Source: Pedobacter schmidteae (lineage in GTDB: Bacteria; Bacteroidota; Bacteroidia; Sphingobacteriales; Sphingobacteriaceae). Taken from it: a stretch of 47,504 bases of DNA. A program made the position numbers and the translations under genes. Within the stretch, counting starts at the first letter, position 1. The number at the start of each line of letters is the position of its first letter. The DNA is taken from NCBI GenBank assembly GCA_945901155.1, contig CAMDKO010000010.1, positions 1 to 47,504 of the forward strand. Direction: 5' to 3'. The notes under the pieces were generated by a model. The model was not told the origin of the DNA, did no database searches, and worked only from the letters and a program-made list of their open reading frames with translations. This document shows positions 8,249 to 18,393 of the stretch, in pieces.

Positions 8249-10735
8249 TTATTGATTACCTGTATTTTGTTCACCTTGTTTCAGGTCATCATTTGTAACT
8301 CCTCGCTTTTTCTTTGGTGCCTGCATGGTCAGTTTACCAAATCGGTAACTGAAACTAGTTCCGAATGAACGGAATGGCACAGAGAAATTACTGCTTTGAG
8401 TAAAATCTGCTCCTACAATATTAGATCTGAAATTCTTGTTCTCATTAAAAGGATCAATAATTGTTAGTCCGATGCTGCCTTTCTTCTTCATGATCTCTTT
8501 CTTAAAACCAAGATTCCACATATTAAACGATGGATTTCTACCTTGGGATGTCCGGCGTGGTGAGTTAGTGATCAGAAAGGTTTCAAATGTTAATCCCTTA
8601 GGGAACACATAAGAAGCCATCAAGAATGCATTGTATATGAGCTGAGTACTTGAATTGGTATTGGCTACTACCACTGTATTATTCGTGTTGATGTCATAAG
8701 TAAACACATTAAAATTACCACGCAAGGTTAATGGTTTAACCGGATTGATCTGCCCGAAGAAATTAAAACCAACTGAATTATTATTTCCTACGTTGCGGAA
8801 AGTTGTTTTAGAACCTGTTGCAATAACACCTGAGTTTGGATCAGTAACCGAGATAGGTAAAACGAAACTTTCAATAATATCGTTTGTACGACGGTAATAA
8901 ACTGAAGCATTCAAAACTGAGGTTTTTACGAACATAGAGTAATTAAATTCCACATTATGCGAAAGCTCAGGCTTCAGAGAAGGATTTCCTTGCGACTGGT
9001 TATAAATATCTGCACTGTTCAGAAAAGGATTCAGAAAAAACAAACTAGGCCTTTGTAAGCGCTGGTTATAACTGAATTTAACCGTTGAGAAATTCTTGAA
9101 TGTTCTTGAAACAACAAAACTTGGAACCAGGTTATAATAGCTACTTGCAAATGGAGCTGCTGCTGCTCCTACAGATCTTGCATCTCCTTTGATCTCGGTA
9201 CCTTCGTAACGTGCACCCGCTCTGATACCGTATTTTTTAGCCAATGTAAAGCCAAAAGTTGCATAGGCAGAATATACATCCTGATTGTAGTCATATACAT
9301 AAGTACGTGAGGATATGGGTGAAAATACATTCGTTACAGAATTGAAATTACGAGTCTGATTATCACTCACAATATCTCTAAGAATTCCTTTAATACCTGT
9401 TTCAAAGGTAGCTTTCTTGAAGGGATGGGTGTAATCTGCTTGAATCGTATTTTCAGTATTATCTGCATCGTTGTTTCCATACTCATCAATCACCGTATTT
9501 GAAAAATCAGTAGTATAATCGTTTTTCTGAATACCATTGGTATATTGATACGCAAAAGAAATCTGCTGATCTTTCTTTTTAAACTTATGCAAGAAATCAC
9601 TGCTCCAATCAACCCCATTCATATTCATGGAATTATCAGTCAGCCTCGTAAAATTAACAGCAGAACCATTAAATATATTCTGATTCAGGTTACTTCCATC
9701 TGCACTATTACTAAATCCAGTTAAACGTAAATTAGAGCTAATTGAGTTAAAGCTATTGAAATCATAATCAGCACCAATCGAACCATTTGCAGAAAGCCGG
9801 TCTGTTTTGCTTTCACCATTCTGACTAATGATCTGAGTTGCATTGGCATTGGTCCGTTTAAATGAGATGTTAGAAGTTTGAGGCCATGAATAAAATCCGC
9901 CTCCGTTTGCAGTAACAGCCAAACGTCCTGTCTTAGCATTCAGGTTCAAATTTCCGCTATTCTGTCTTGTTCCAACACCTCCATTCACTGAACCACTTAT
10001 ACCAGCAAGATTATTCTTTTTTGTAATGATGTTAATGATGCCAGAGGTTCCTTCAGCATCGTATTTTGCAGAAGGAGAAGTGATAACCTCCACGTTTTTG
10101 ATCTGATCAGCAGGAATTGCTTTTAAAGCATCTGCCATATTATTGGCCATTGACCCTGAGGGCTTACCATTGATCAATACTCTTACATTCTGGCTTCCTC
10201 TAAGCGATACATTACCCTCAAAATCAACCGATAGCAAAGGAACCTTTCGAAGTACATCTGTAGCATTTCCACCTGCAATGGCAATATCCTGTTCGGCATT
10301 ATAAACCAGCTTATCTATCTTGTTTTCAATGATCGGGGCCGTTCCTGTAATTACCACTTCATTTAACATTTTTAAATTGGGTGCCAGAAGAATACGACCT
10401 AGATTCAAATCAGGCTTTCCAGGTGTGGTTTTCACTGAATCCAAGATTTTGGTTTGGTATCCTAGGAAAGCAATAGTGATACGATACGATCCTGCAACAA
10501 TATTCTCTATTTTGAATGCACCCTTTTCATCTGTAAGGGCACCATTGGTAGTTTTTACTGAACCTGCACGGCCCATTGAAACAGTAGCATAGTCAATTGG
10601 CTTAGCGCTTAATGAATCAAGGACAATACCAGAAATTCTTCCTGTTACAGAAGGAGCTACTGCCCCACCCATTCCTTGTGCTGAAGCAAAAGATATCCCT
10701 GTGAATAATGCAATAAGTACTAAAAAATATTTCAT
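8249..10735 (-). CDS. TonB-dependent-receptor-like outer membrane beta-barrel protein
   Basis: It has an N-terminal signal peptide (KYFLVLIALFTGISFASA). A carboxypeptidase-regulatory-like domain follows (ISGIVLDSLSAKPIDYATV), then a plug domain (MLNEVVITG, then NATDVLRKVPLLSVDFEGNV and VRVLINGKPSG), then a long 22-strand-type barrel. The plug contains the EVITSPSAKYDAEGTSGIINI motif typical of the outer-membrane beta-barrel family (OMP_b-brl_3) of Bacteroidota. The substrate is not predictable, and no SusD or lipoprotein partner is adjacent. The C-terminus (about the last 25 residues) is a polar tail rather than a terminal aromatic strand, which occurs in this family. Confidence 0.9.
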   Translation of the reverse strand: MKYFLVLIALFTGISFASAQGMGGAVAPSVTGRISGIVLDSLSAKPIDYATVSMGRAGSVKTTNGALTDEKGAFKIENIVAGSYRITIAFLGYQTKILDSVKTTPGKPDLNLGRILLAPNLKMLNEVVITGTAPIIENKIDKLVYNAEQDIAIAGGNATDVLRKVPLLSVDFEGNVSLRGSQNVRVLINGKPSGSMANNMADALKAIPADQIKNVEVITSPSAKYDAEGTSGIINIITKKNNLAGISGSVNGGVGTRQNSGNLNLNAKTGRLAVTANGGGFYSWPQTSNISFKRTNANATQIISQNGESKTDRLSANGSIGADYDFNSFNSISSNLRLTGFSNSADGSNLNQNIFNGSAVNFTRLTDNSMNMNGVDWSSDFLHKFKKKDQQISFAYQYTNGIQKNDYTTDFSNTVIDEYGNNDADNTENTIQADYTHPFKKATFETGIKGILRDIVSDNQTRNFNSVTNVFSPISSRTYVYDYNQDVYSAYATFGFTLAKKYGIRAGARYEGTEIKGDARSVGAAAAPFASSYYNLVPSFVVSRTFKNFSTVKFSYNQRLQRPSLFFLNPFLNSADIYNQSQGNPSLKPELSHNVEFNYSMFVKTSVLNASVYYRRTNDIIESFVLPISVTDPNSGVIATGSKTTFRNVGNNNSVGFNFFGQINPVKPLTLRGNFNVFTYDINTNNTVVVANTNSSTQLIYNAFLMASYVFPKGLTFETFLITNSPRRTSQGRNPSFNMWNLGFKKEIMKKKGSIGLTIIDPFNENKNFRSNIVGADFTQSSNFSVPFRSFGTSFSYRFGKLTMQAPKKKRGVTNDDLKQGEQNTGNQ

Positions 10736-10942
10736 GTAATTGGTTTTATGGAATTAGTCGCGAAAGTACGGAGTATGTTACAGGAATTCAGACTCAAATT
10801 GTTAATTGAAAGTAAAATCAATTTACAATCGAAAAGCTAGTAGCTAAAATCTGGCAAATGCAAGCTTATACTTAAAAGCTTTTGAAAGATGACTGAAAAA
10901 CAAAAATGATAAACTATAGCCTATCCATTCTGTCTTTAAAAT

Positions 10943-13735
10943 CTAAATGACGATATTAATGATTTTCCCCTTTACGAAAATAATTTTCTTTGGAGTTTTG
11001 CCTTCTAAATATTTCTGCAGATCAGCATTTGCCATTACGATTGCTTCAACCTCTGCCTGACTTAAACTAAGCGAAATATTCAGGTTCATTCTGGTTTTAC
11101 CATTCACAGAAACCGGATATGAGAATTCATTTTCAACCAGAAATTCTGGATTAAACACAGGGTAAAGAGCTACAGAAAGTGTTCCAGGTGCATTGCCAAG
11201 TAAAGCCCATAGCTCTTCAGAAATATGAGGGGCATAGGCAGAAAGAACAATAACCAGATCCTGAATAATCTTTCTCTTATTACATTTAAGATCTGTTAAT
11301 TCATTTATACAGATCATAAAACTAGATACAGATGTATTGAATGAAAAGCGTTCAATATCTTCTTCAACCTTACGGATGATCTTATGCAGTGCTTTATATT
11401 CTGCCTTTGAGGGTTCATCATCAGACACCTTAAAATTAAACTCATCGTCATGGGATAGCTTCCAGAATTTGCGAAGGAATTTAAAAACCCCTTCAATTCC
11501 ATTCGTGTTCCATGGTTTACTTTGCTCTAGCGGGCCAAGGAACATTTCATACATCCTGAGGGTATCGGCTCCATAACGTTCTATAATATCATCTGGACTT
11601 ACCACATTGAATTTAGATTTTGACATCTTTTCAACTTCGACACCGCAGATATATTTATCATTTTCGAGTATGAATTCGGCATCAGCAAATTCAGATCTGA
11701 ATACTTTAAATTTTTCGAGGTCAAGAATTTCATTGGACACGATATTAACATCAACATGAAGTGCTGAGGTGGTATATTGCGATTTCAGTCCATGAGATAC
11801 AAATTTATTTGTTCCGCGCCCATCTTGATCAATGATCCGATACACAAAATTAGACCTCCCCTGAATCATTCCTTGATTGATCAATTTTTTGAATGGTTCT
11901 TCTTCTACAACATACCCCAGATCTTTCAAAAATTTATTCCAGAAACGGCTGTAAAGTAAATGACCGGTAGCATGCTCTGATCCGCCGATATACAAATCTA
12001 CATCCTTCCAATAAGCGATTGCATTTGCCGGAGCAAATGAATCCTGATTACGATCATCTTGTGAAGCCATGTAACGATACCAATACCAGCTTGAACCAGC
12101 CCAACCGGGCATAGTGCTCAGCTCATATTCCAGATCTCCTTTATATTTCCAGTTTTCGGCTCTTCCCAATGGGGGTTCTCCGCTTTCGGTAGGTAAATAT
12201 TTATCCACTTCAGGTAAAACAAGCGGAAGATCTTCTGTAGCAATAAGTTGCGGAAGTCCGTCTTTGAAATAAACAGGTACCGGTTCTCCCCAATAACGCT
12301 GCCGGCCAAAAATAGCATCGCGCAAGCGAAAATTGACTTTTGCTTTACCCGCCCCAAGTTCTTCAAGCTTAGCGATCATAGCTGCTGTTGCTTGCTTATA
12401 ATTCAAGCCATTGATAATTCCTGAATTGATATAAAGACCGTCTTTTGTTGGGTCGGCCTGAATATTCAGATCAAGCTGTGCATCCGAGATGGCTACAATT
12501 GGCAAACCAAATTTAGTAGCAAATAGCCAGTCACGCTGATCTCCAGAAGGAACAGCCATGACCGCACCGGTTCCATAACCTGCTAGAACATAATCCGCTA
12601 TCCAGATAGGCACCGGAGCTCCACTGATTGGGTGTTTGGCATAGCTCCCCGTAAATGCCCCTGACACAGTTTTTGTGTCGGCCATACGGTCAAGTTCGGT
12701 CTTCTTTTTAGTTTGATCGATATAGTTCTGAATTTCTTCAATATGATCTGGAGTAGTTAAACCTTCAACTAGCTCATGCTCTGGAGCCAGAACAAGGAAA
12801 GTAGTTCCATAAAGTGTATCCACACGGGTAGTAAACACCTCAATAAATGCTCCTGAATTTAATCCGAATCTAACCAGTGCACCCACACTCTTACCGATCC
12901 AGTTACGCTGCATTTCTTTTAGCGGATCAGGCCAGTCGATATTATCCAACCCCTGTAGTAAACGATCAGCATAAGCCGTGATGCGCATACTCCACTGCAT
13001 CATTTTCTTTTGTTCAACAGGATAACCTCCACGCTCAGAGTAGCCATCCTTAACCTCATCGTTTGCAAGAACAGTTCCCAACAATGGGCACCAGTTCACG
13101 GTACTTTCACGTAAATAGGTAAGTCGGTATTTGAGTAGTTCAGTTTGTTTATCTATATCAGATTTCAGCTTCCATTGTTCAGCAGAAAAAATTTCGGCAT
13201 CCTCATCAGATACAGCCTTAATACCGTGATTTCCTGAATCTTCAAATTTTTTGATCAGTTCTTCAATACTTTCTGCTTTATTACTCAACAGGTTATACCA
13301 AGAATTGAATAAAAGCATGAAAATCCACTGGGTCCATTTATAATATCCTGGATCACTGGTTCTTACCTCTCTGCTCCAGTCATATGAAAACCCAAGGTTA
13401 TCCAGCTGCTCGCGGTAACGGTTTATATTGGTTTCAGTAGTTATTGCAGGATGTTGACCCGTTTGTATAGCATATTGTTCTGCAGGCAATCCAAAAGAAT
13501 CATATCCCATAGGATGCAACACATTAAATCCCTTTAAACGCTTGTAACGAGAAAAAATATCAGAAGCTATATATCCCAAGGGATGACCGACATGAAGACC
13601 GGCACCTGATGGATAAGGAAACATATCCAAAACGTAATATTTTGACTTTTCTGAATTATTATCTACCCTAAAGGTATGATTCATGGCCCAGAATTTTTGC
13701 CATCTCTTCTCTATATCTCTGAATTGATAATCCAT
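10943..13735 (-). CDS. leuS: Leucyl-tRNA synthetase
   Basis: Class I aminoacyl-tRNA synthetase charging tRNA-Leu. The HIGH motif appears as HVGH (residues 48-51) in PYPSGAGLHVGHPLGY, and the KMSKS motif is intact in VEKMSKSKFNVVSPDDI. The editing (CP1) domain contains FTTRVDTLYGTTFLVLAPEH with the threonine-rich editing pocket. The tryptophan-rich WAGSSWYWYRYM block and the C-terminal anticodon-binding helices are present. At 930 residues it is longer than E. coli LeuS (860). There are insertions around residues 150-205 and after the WNKFLKDLGY block. It is monocistronic on the minus strand. Confidence 0.97.
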   Translation of the reverse strand: MDYQFRDIEKRWQKFWAMNHTFRVDNNSEKSKYYVLDMFPYPSGAGLHVGHPLGYIASDIFSRYKRLKGFNVLHPMGYDSFGLPAEQYAIQTGQHPAITTETNINRYREQLDNLGFSYDWSREVRTSDPGYYKWTQWIFMLLFNSWYNLLSNKAESIEELIKKFEDSGNHGIKAVSDEDAEIFSAEQWKLKSDIDKQTELLKYRLTYLRESTVNWCPLLGTVLANDEVKDGYSERGGYPVEQKKMMQWSMRITAYADRLLQGLDNIDWPDPLKEMQRNWIGKSVGALVRFGLNSGAFIEVFTTRVDTLYGTTFLVLAPEHELVEGLTTPDHIEEIQNYIDQTKKKTELDRMADTKTVSGAFTGSYAKHPISGAPVPIWIADYVLAGYGTGAVMAVPSGDQRDWLFATKFGLPIVAISDAQLDLNIQADPTKDGLYINSGIINGLNYKQATAAMIAKLEELGAGKAKVNFRLRDAIFGRQRYWGEPVPVYFKDGLPQLIATEDLPLVLPEVDKYLPTESGEPPLGRAENWKYKGDLEYELSTMPGWAGSSWYWYRYMASQDDRNQDSFAPANAIAYWKDVDLYIGGSEHATGHLLYSRFWNKFLKDLGYVVEEEPFKKLINQGMIQGRSNFVYRIIDQDGRGTNKFVSHGLKSQYTTSALHVDVNIVSNEILDLEKFKVFRSEFADAEFILENDKYICGVEVEKMSKSKFNVVSPDDIIERYGADTLRMYEMFLGPLEQSKPWNTNGIEGVFKFLRKFWKLSHDDEFNFKVSDDEPSKAEYKALHKIIRKVEEDIERFSFNTSVSSFMICINELTDLKCNKRKIIQDLVIVLSAYAPHISEELWALLGNAPGTLSVALYPVFNPEFLVENEFSYPVSVNGKTRMNLNISLSLSQAEVEAIVMANADLQKYLEGKTPKKIIFVKGKIINIVI

Positions 13736-13848
13736 CTTGAAACTGAATAAGATGCGAAAATACTAAATTCCGTGGTTTTATAGAACCAATGGAAGCAGCA
13801 AATTCCTTTAAAATCTTGTTCAAAGGGCAGAAATAAAAATTTAACAAA

Positions 13849-13877
13849 GTTTAACTGCTAAATAAGGCCAGTTAAAC
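13849..13877. repeat. Perfect 9-bp inverted repeat upstream of ftsX
   Basis: GTTTAACTG (13849-13857) and CAGTTAAAC (13869-13877) are exact reverse complements separated by 11 bp. The repeat lies between the divergent genes leuS and ftsX, about 55 bp before the ftsX start codon. There is no T-run, so it is not a typical terminator; an operator or an mRNA hairpin is possible. Confidence 0.55.
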
Positions 13878-13931
13878 GCATATTATTTACCTTTACTTAA
13901 AATATCTATTTTAGTACCACAAAATTTGCTC

Positions 13932-14810
13932 ATGGAAGAATTTGAAAGAAGTACCTCATCAGGAAAAACAAAAACTATTTATGTTTCAACGGTAATCAGC
14001 ATTGCGCTGGTTTTACTTATGACAGGTCTTCTAGGACTGATTTTGGTTCATGCTAAAAATCTTTCAAAATATGTAAAAGAAAACATTGTGCTTAATATTA
14101 TTGTTAATGAAGGCGCAAAAGAGGTAGATGTTAATGCGCTGCAAAAACAGCTAGATGCTAATCCTTATGTACTTAAAACACAATATGTAAGTAAAGAGTT
14201 GGCTGCCAGAAATCTAACAAAAGATCTTGGCGAAGATTTCGTTGATTTTCTTGGATATAATCCCTTATTATCATCCATTGATGTTTACTTAAAGGCCGAT
14301 TATGCCAATAACGCAAGCATTCAGACATTCACAGCTACTTTAAATAAAAATCCACTAGTTAAAGAAGTTGTATATCAAAAATCATTGATCGATATGGTTA
14401 ACCAGAATATAAAGGGAATTGGCTTGGTAATTTTAGCCTTTGCTTCCATTTTACTGATTATTGCCGTGGCCCTAATCAATAACACAATCAGACTGGCTAT
14501 CTACTCACAACGATTCCTGATAAAAAGCATGCAGCTTGTGGGTGCTACCAAAAATTTTATTCGTATGCCATTTTTAACCTATGGCGTTCTTCATGGATTG
14601 ATTGGAGGTTTAATTGCAGTCATTTTATTACTTCTTACCCTCTATTTTGCCCAACAACAAGTTCCTGAAATGATCATTCTACGTGATTGGTTTGAATTTA
14701 GCCTTGTGTTTATTGGGGTTGTTGGAATTGGAGTACTTATTTCAGGCTTAAGTACCTATTTTGCAGTGAGCAAATTTCTTCGTTTAAAAATTTACGACCT
14801 TTATAAATAA
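13932..14810 (+). CDS. ftsX: Cell-division ABC transporter permease FtsX
   Basis: With FtsE it forms an inner-membrane complex that activates peptidoglycan hydrolases at the division site. An N-terminal cytoplasmic segment is followed by a first membrane helix (TVISIALVLLMTGLLGLILV). An extracytoplasmic domain of about 120 residues follows, then three C-terminal helices (GIGLVILAFASILLIIAVAL and two later), the usual FtsX topology. I place the start at the ATG at 13932; an in-frame TTG two codons earlier (13926) is less likely. ftsE is not in the window. It heads a tightly packed run whose next start codon overlaps its stop (TAATG). Confidence 0.93.
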   Translation: MEEFERSTSSGKTKTIYVSTVISIALVLLMTGLLGLILVHAKNLSKYVKENIVLNIIVNEGAKEVDVNALQKQLDANPYVLKTQYVSKELAARNLTKDLGEDFVDFLGYNPLLSSIDVYLKADYANNASIQTFTATLNKNPLVKEVVYQKSLIDMVNQNIKGIGLVILAFASILLIIAVALINNTIRLAIYSQRFLIKSMQLVGATKNFIRMPFLTYGVLHGLIGGLIAVILLLLTLYFAQQQVPEMIILRDWFEFSLVFIGVVGIGVLISGLSTYFAVSKFLRLKIYDLYK

Positions 14811-15046
14811 TGGCACAGAAAAATACACCACTCAAAGAATCCCAGCAAGAACCATTTGTATTCGGGAAAAACAATTACAGATTACTACTTTTAAGTATTG
14901 CTATGGTAGTTTTAGGATTTATCCTAATGATCGGCGAGACCGATATCTATGAGTTCAAAAAGATCATTTTGGCCCCAATTATTGTATTGGCTGGCTTTGG
15001 TGTTGGCTTTGTTGCAATCCTCAAAAAGCCTGCTCAAAATAACTAA
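14810..15046 (+). CDS. DUF3098 two-helix membrane protein
   Basis: A 78-residue protein with the conserved [20 protein letters not shown] start of DUF3098, a charged loop ([14 protein letters not shown]) and a second helix. Its start codon overlaps the ftsX stop and its stop overlaps the uppP start, so it is embedded in a coupled operon. The function is unknown. Its position between ftsX and uppP suggests a cell-envelope or division accessory role, which is inference only. Confidence 0.9.
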   Translation: MAQKNTPLKESQQEPFVFGKNNYRLLLLSIAMVVLGFILMIGETDIYEFKKIILAPIIVLAGFGVGFVAILKKPAQNN

Positions 15047-15840
15047 TGACTATATTTCAGGGAATCATTCTGGCCATAATTGAGGGCCTGACTGAATTTT
15101 TACCGGTATCATCTACCGGACACATGATTATTGGGTCATCTCTCATGGGTATACAATCTGATGAGTTCGTGAAGTTGTTCACCGTTGCCATTCAACTTGG
15201 AGCGATATTATCGGTTATTGTTCTTTACTTCAAGCACTTTTTTCAAACTTTCGGATTCTACTTTAAGCTCTTAGTTGCTTTTTTGCCTGCAGTATTTTTT
15301 GGTCTGCTTCTTAGCGATAAGATCGATCAGCTTATGGAAAGTGCTCTGGGAGTTGCAATTGCTCTATTACTGGGAGGTATCATTTTGCTATTTGTAGACA
15401 AATGGTTCAAAGATGGGGAAATAGACAATCCTAATGATATTTCGTATGGTACAGCCTTTAAGATTGGATTGTTCCAATGCCTTTCAATGATACCTGGAAC
15501 TTCAAGATCTGCTGCAACAATTGTTGGTGGAATGTCGCAGCGTTTATCCAGAAAAGCGGCCGCCGAATTCTCATTCTTTTTAGCAGTTCCAACAATGTTC
15601 GGAGCAACTACTAAGAAACTATATGACTTTTATAAAGATGGATTTGTAATTAGCGGTGATCAAATCAATCTGTTGATCATTGGAAATATTGTGGCATTTA
15701 TTGTAGCCATGCTTGCCATTCGCTATTTTTTAACATTCCTTCAAACCAAAGGCTTCAGAATTTTTGGCTGGTACCGGATAATCGTAGGCGGCATCATCCT
15801 ATTACTGCTAGGTTCGGGTTATGATCTCCAAGTAATCTGA
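15046..15840 (+). CDS. uppP: Undecaprenyl-diphosphatase (BacA/UppP)
   Basis: Integral membrane phosphatase that recycles undecaprenyl pyrophosphate to the monophosphate lipid carrier for peptidoglycan and polysaccharide export. The catalytic motif [14 protein letters not shown] (Glu13 to His26) and the PGTSRSA loop (residues 150-156) are both intact. Seven or eight hydrophobic helices are visible across 264 residues, the normal length. Its start and stop codons overlap those of DUF3098 and truB. It sits in an envelope/division context with ftsX. Confidence 0.96.
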   Translation: MTIFQGIILAIIEGLTEFLPVSSTGHMIIGSSLMGIQSDEFVKLFTVAIQLGAILSVIVLYFKHFFQTFGFYFKLLVAFLPAVFFGLLLSDKIDQLMESALGVAIALLLGGIILLFVDKWFKDGEIDNPNDISYGTAFKIGLFQCLSMIPGTSRSAATIVGGMSQRLSRKAAAEFSFFLAVPTMFGATTKKLYDFYKDGFVISGDQINLLIIGNIVAFIVAMLAIRYFLTFLQTKGFRIFGWYRIIVGGIILLLLGSGYDLQVI

Positions 15841-16565
15841 TGATCGAAAAAATTGAAAAAGTATTCCCTGAGTTTAGTTTTACCGAAGGCGAAATGCTAC
15901 TCATCAATAAGCCATATACCTGGACTAGCTTTGATGTTGTTGGAAAAATCAGAAATTCTTTCAAACCATTGAAATTAAAAGTTGGCCATGCAGGCACACT
16001 TGATCCCTTAGCTACTGGATTACTAATCATCTGTACGGGAAAATTCACGAAAAAGATCGATGAGTTTCAGGCACAGGAGAAAGAATATACCGGAACCATG
16101 ATACTTGGCGCTGGAACACCATCATATGATTTGGAAACTGAGGTAGATGAAACATGTGATATCAGTCATATTAATGAAGACATAATCCGAGCAACTATTT
16201 CAAAATTCATTGGCGACTTAGATCAATTTCCACCAGCACATTCAGCGGTTAAAGTTGATGGCGAAAGATTGTATATGAAGGCGCGCAGGGGAGAAAATGT
16301 GGAGTTAAAAACAAGAAAGGTAAGCATCAGTCAATTTGAAATAACTCGCATTGAGCTTCCTGAGATCGACTTCAGAGTAGTGTGCAGCAAAGGCACTTAC
16401 ATCCGTTCATTGGTATACGATTTTGGGAGATCATTGCAAAACGTAGCCTATCTAAGCGCTTTACGCCGTACCAAAAGTGGTGATTATGAGGTTAAAAATG
16501 CTTTTGAAGTAATGGAACTGGTTAATCATATCCGGCAATTAAAAGAGCAGGGAACTTTAAAATAA
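15840..16565 (+). CDS. truB: tRNA pseudouridine(55) synthase TruB
   Basis: Converts U55 of the tRNA T-loop to pseudouridine. The N-terminal LLINKPYTWTSFDVVGKIR block and the catalytic HAGTLDPLATGLL motif (Asp55) are present, as is the FPPAHSAVKVDGERLY block and the later CSKGTYIRSLVYDFG. At 241 residues it lacks the C-terminal PUA extension seen in E. coli TruB, as is normal for Bacteroidota. It overlaps the uppP stop and is followed by ribF after 28 nt. Confidence 0.96.
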   Translation: MIEKIEKVFPEFSFTEGEMLLINKPYTWTSFDVVGKIRNSFKPLKLKVGHAGTLDPLATGLLIICTGKFTKKIDEFQAQEKEYTGTMILGAGTPSYDLETEVDETCDISHINEDIIRATISKFIGDLDQFPPAHSAVKVDGERLYMKARRGENVELKTRKVSISQFEITRIELPEIDFRVVCSKGTYIRSLVYDFGRSLQNVAYLSALRRTKSGDYEVKNAFEVMELVNHIRQLKEQGTLK

Positions 16566-16593
16566 TAATTAATTTTGCTCTCTATCTCAGAAC

Positions 16594-17538
16594 ATGAAGG
16601 TCTATAATCATATTGACGAATTCAAGCAGATCAAAAATGCAGTGGTTACCATTGGCACATTTGATGGTGTTCATATCGGGCATCAGAAAATAATCAGCCG
16701 GCTGCAGGAAGTGGCTCGTCAAAAAGGCGGAGAAACAGTTATTCTAACTTTTTTTCCGCATCCGAGAATGATCCTTCATCCAGATGACCTGAATATAAAG
16801 CTGATCAGCACCATGGATGAGAAAGCTGAACGTCTTGCTAATTTAGGTATAGATCATCTAATAATTACCCCATTCACGCGCGATTTCTCCAATTTGAGTC
16901 CGCAGGAATATATCAGAGAAGTTCTAGTTAAAAAAATAGGCACTAATCAGATCATCATTGGCTATGACCACAGATTTGGGAAAGACCGTAGTGGAGGATT
17001 AAAAGAACTACAACATTACTCATCAGAACTAGGTTATGAGGTTGAAGAAATTCCGAAACAGGATATTGATGATGTTGCGATCAGCTCCACTAAAATCAGA
17101 AATGCTATTTTGAGCGGCGATACCAAGACAGCAGAAAATTTCCTGGGATACCCTTTCACTTTAACGGGAAAAGTAATCAAAGGAGATCAGATCGGCAGGC
17201 AACTAGGATTTCCAACGGCCAATCTGTTCATCGTAGAAAGTTATAAACTCATTCCTGCTGACGGTATATATGCAGTACGTGTAGATTTTAAAAGTGAAGA
17301 AGCAAATCTTAAGCGTGCTAATGGGATGGCTTATATCGGTCACCGACCTACAATAAATGGCATGAGCCGGAATATAGAAGTTAATATTTTTGACTTTCAA
17401 GAAGATATTTACGGACAAAGCATCCGCCTGAATTTTCTTGAATATATGCGAGACGATCAAAAATTCAATTCGCTCGAAGAACTTAAAGAGCAGTTAAGCC
17501 TGGATGAGATCAAAGCTCGGAACTTATTGCTTAAATAA
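16594..17538 (+). CDS. ribF: Bifunctional riboflavin kinase / FAD synthetase
   Basis: Makes FMN from riboflavin and then FAD. The N-terminal nucleotidyltransferase domain shows GTFDGVHIGH (residues 21-30) and YDHRFGKDRSG. The C-terminal flavokinase domain shows GDQIGRQLGFPTANL and later NGMAYIGHRPTINGMSRNIE. Length 314 is standard for prokaryotic RibF. It is last in the ftsX-DUF3098-uppP-truB-ribF run and ends before a strong terminator. No riboswitch is seen in front of it. Confidence 0.96.
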   Translation: MKVYNHIDEFKQIKNAVVTIGTFDGVHIGHQKIISRLQEVARQKGGETVILTFFPHPRMILHPDDLNIKLISTMDEKAERLANLGIDHLIITPFTRDFSNLSPQEYIREVLVKKIGTNQIIIGYDHRFGKDRSGGLKELQHYSSELGYEVEEIPKQDIDDVAISSTKIRNAILSGDTKTAENFLGYPFTLTGKVIKGDQIGRQLGFPTANLFIVESYKLIPADGIYAVRVDFKSEEANLKRANGMAYIGHRPTINGMSRNIEVNIFDFQEDIYGQSIRLNFLEYMRDDQKFNSLEELKEQLSLDEIKARNLLLK

Positions 17539-17578
17539 GTTCTTTCTAGCTATAATGAGATAAAAATTAGAAATAAAA

Positions 17579-17608
17579 AGAAAGCCATCCTTCACAGAAT
17601 GGCTTTCT
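17579..17608. terminator. Intrinsic terminator between ribF and the YceI gene
   Basis: AGAAAGCCAT (17579-17588) pairs with ATGGCTTTCT (17599-17608) around a 10-nt loop. It is flanked by A-rich and T-rich tracts and lies between two convergent genes, so it can serve both strands. Confidence 0.78.
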
Positions 17609-17627
17609 AATTTATTATAATTGGTTA

Positions 17628-18167
17628 TTATACTTGTTTTGCAAGTTGCAGATTGATATTCAATTTAATATCATCACCAACAACTATAGCGCCGGCTTCT
17701 GTAATTCCATCCCAGGTAAGTCCGAATTCTTTACGGCTTATTTTTCCAGAAACTTCAAAACCTGCTTTTTCATTACCATAAAAATCAGTAGCAACACCTC
17801 CAAATTCGACTTCCAATTTTACATGTTTAGTTACTTCTTTAACTGTAAGATCACCCACAAGAACATAATCATCGCCATCCTTAGTGAATGAAGTAGATTT
17901 AAATGAAATTTTAGGGAATTGTTCTGCATCAAAGAATTCTGCTGATTTCAAATGAGCATCACGTTGCTCCTGGTTTGTATCAATGCTATTTACATCCATT
18001 GAAAACTCAATAGATGCATCTTTGAAATCTAAATCTGTAGTTTTAAGCTCTCCTTCAAAAGATTTGAAGGTACCTGTTAGAGTTGAAATTACCAGATGCT
18101 TCACCTTGAAATGAACCTCTGAATGCATTGGGTCAATAACCCATTTTAATTTTACCGCTGATTCCAT
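17628..18167 (-). CDS. YceI family lipid-binding-like protein
   Basis: The lipocalin-like YceI fold is recognised by KWVIDPMHSEVHFKVKHLVI at the N-terminus, then GTFKSFEGELKT, the conserved MDVNSIDTNQEQRDAHLKSA block and the HLKSAEFFDAEQFPKI segment. It lacks a signal peptide, so in contrast to E. coli YceI it is probably cytosolic, as in a common Bacteroidota subgroup. The family binds polyisoprenoid or amphipathic molecules; the ligand here is unknown. It appears to be a single-gene unit with its own promoter-like motif upstream. Confidence 0.9.
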   Translation of the reverse strand: MESAVKLKWVIDPMHSEVHFKVKHLVISTLTGTFKSFEGELKTTDLDFKDASIEFSMDVNSIDTNQEQRDAHLKSAEFFDAEQFPKISFKSTSFTKDGDDYVLVGDLTVKEVTKHVKLEVEFGGVATDFYGNEKAGFEVSGKISRKEFGLTWDGITEAGAIVVGDDIKLNINLQLAKQV

Positions 18168-18203
18168 CTTTATATATTTTTATTGTTAAGTTCTATTTAT
18201 ATC

Positions 18204-18211
18204 CAAAGATA
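18204..18211 (-). promoter_or_regulatory. Candidate -7 box of the YceI gene
   Basis: On the minus strand TATCTTTG matches TAnnTTTG and lies 36-43 nt before the YceI start codon. No convincing -33 TTTG at the standard distance was found. Confidence 0.35.
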
Positions 18212-18393
18212 CAAAAATAGATGTTTAAACATATAATTTCAAAGTCATAACAGATTTGCTATAAAACAAGCCAATAAAAATGAAAAAGGCTTTTATTATA
18301 GTCTATTAATTATAGAAAGGAGAATTGAATCTATCTGAATATCACAAATTTCAGAATATAGTAATTGGCTTAGAGATACCGATTAATTGGCTA

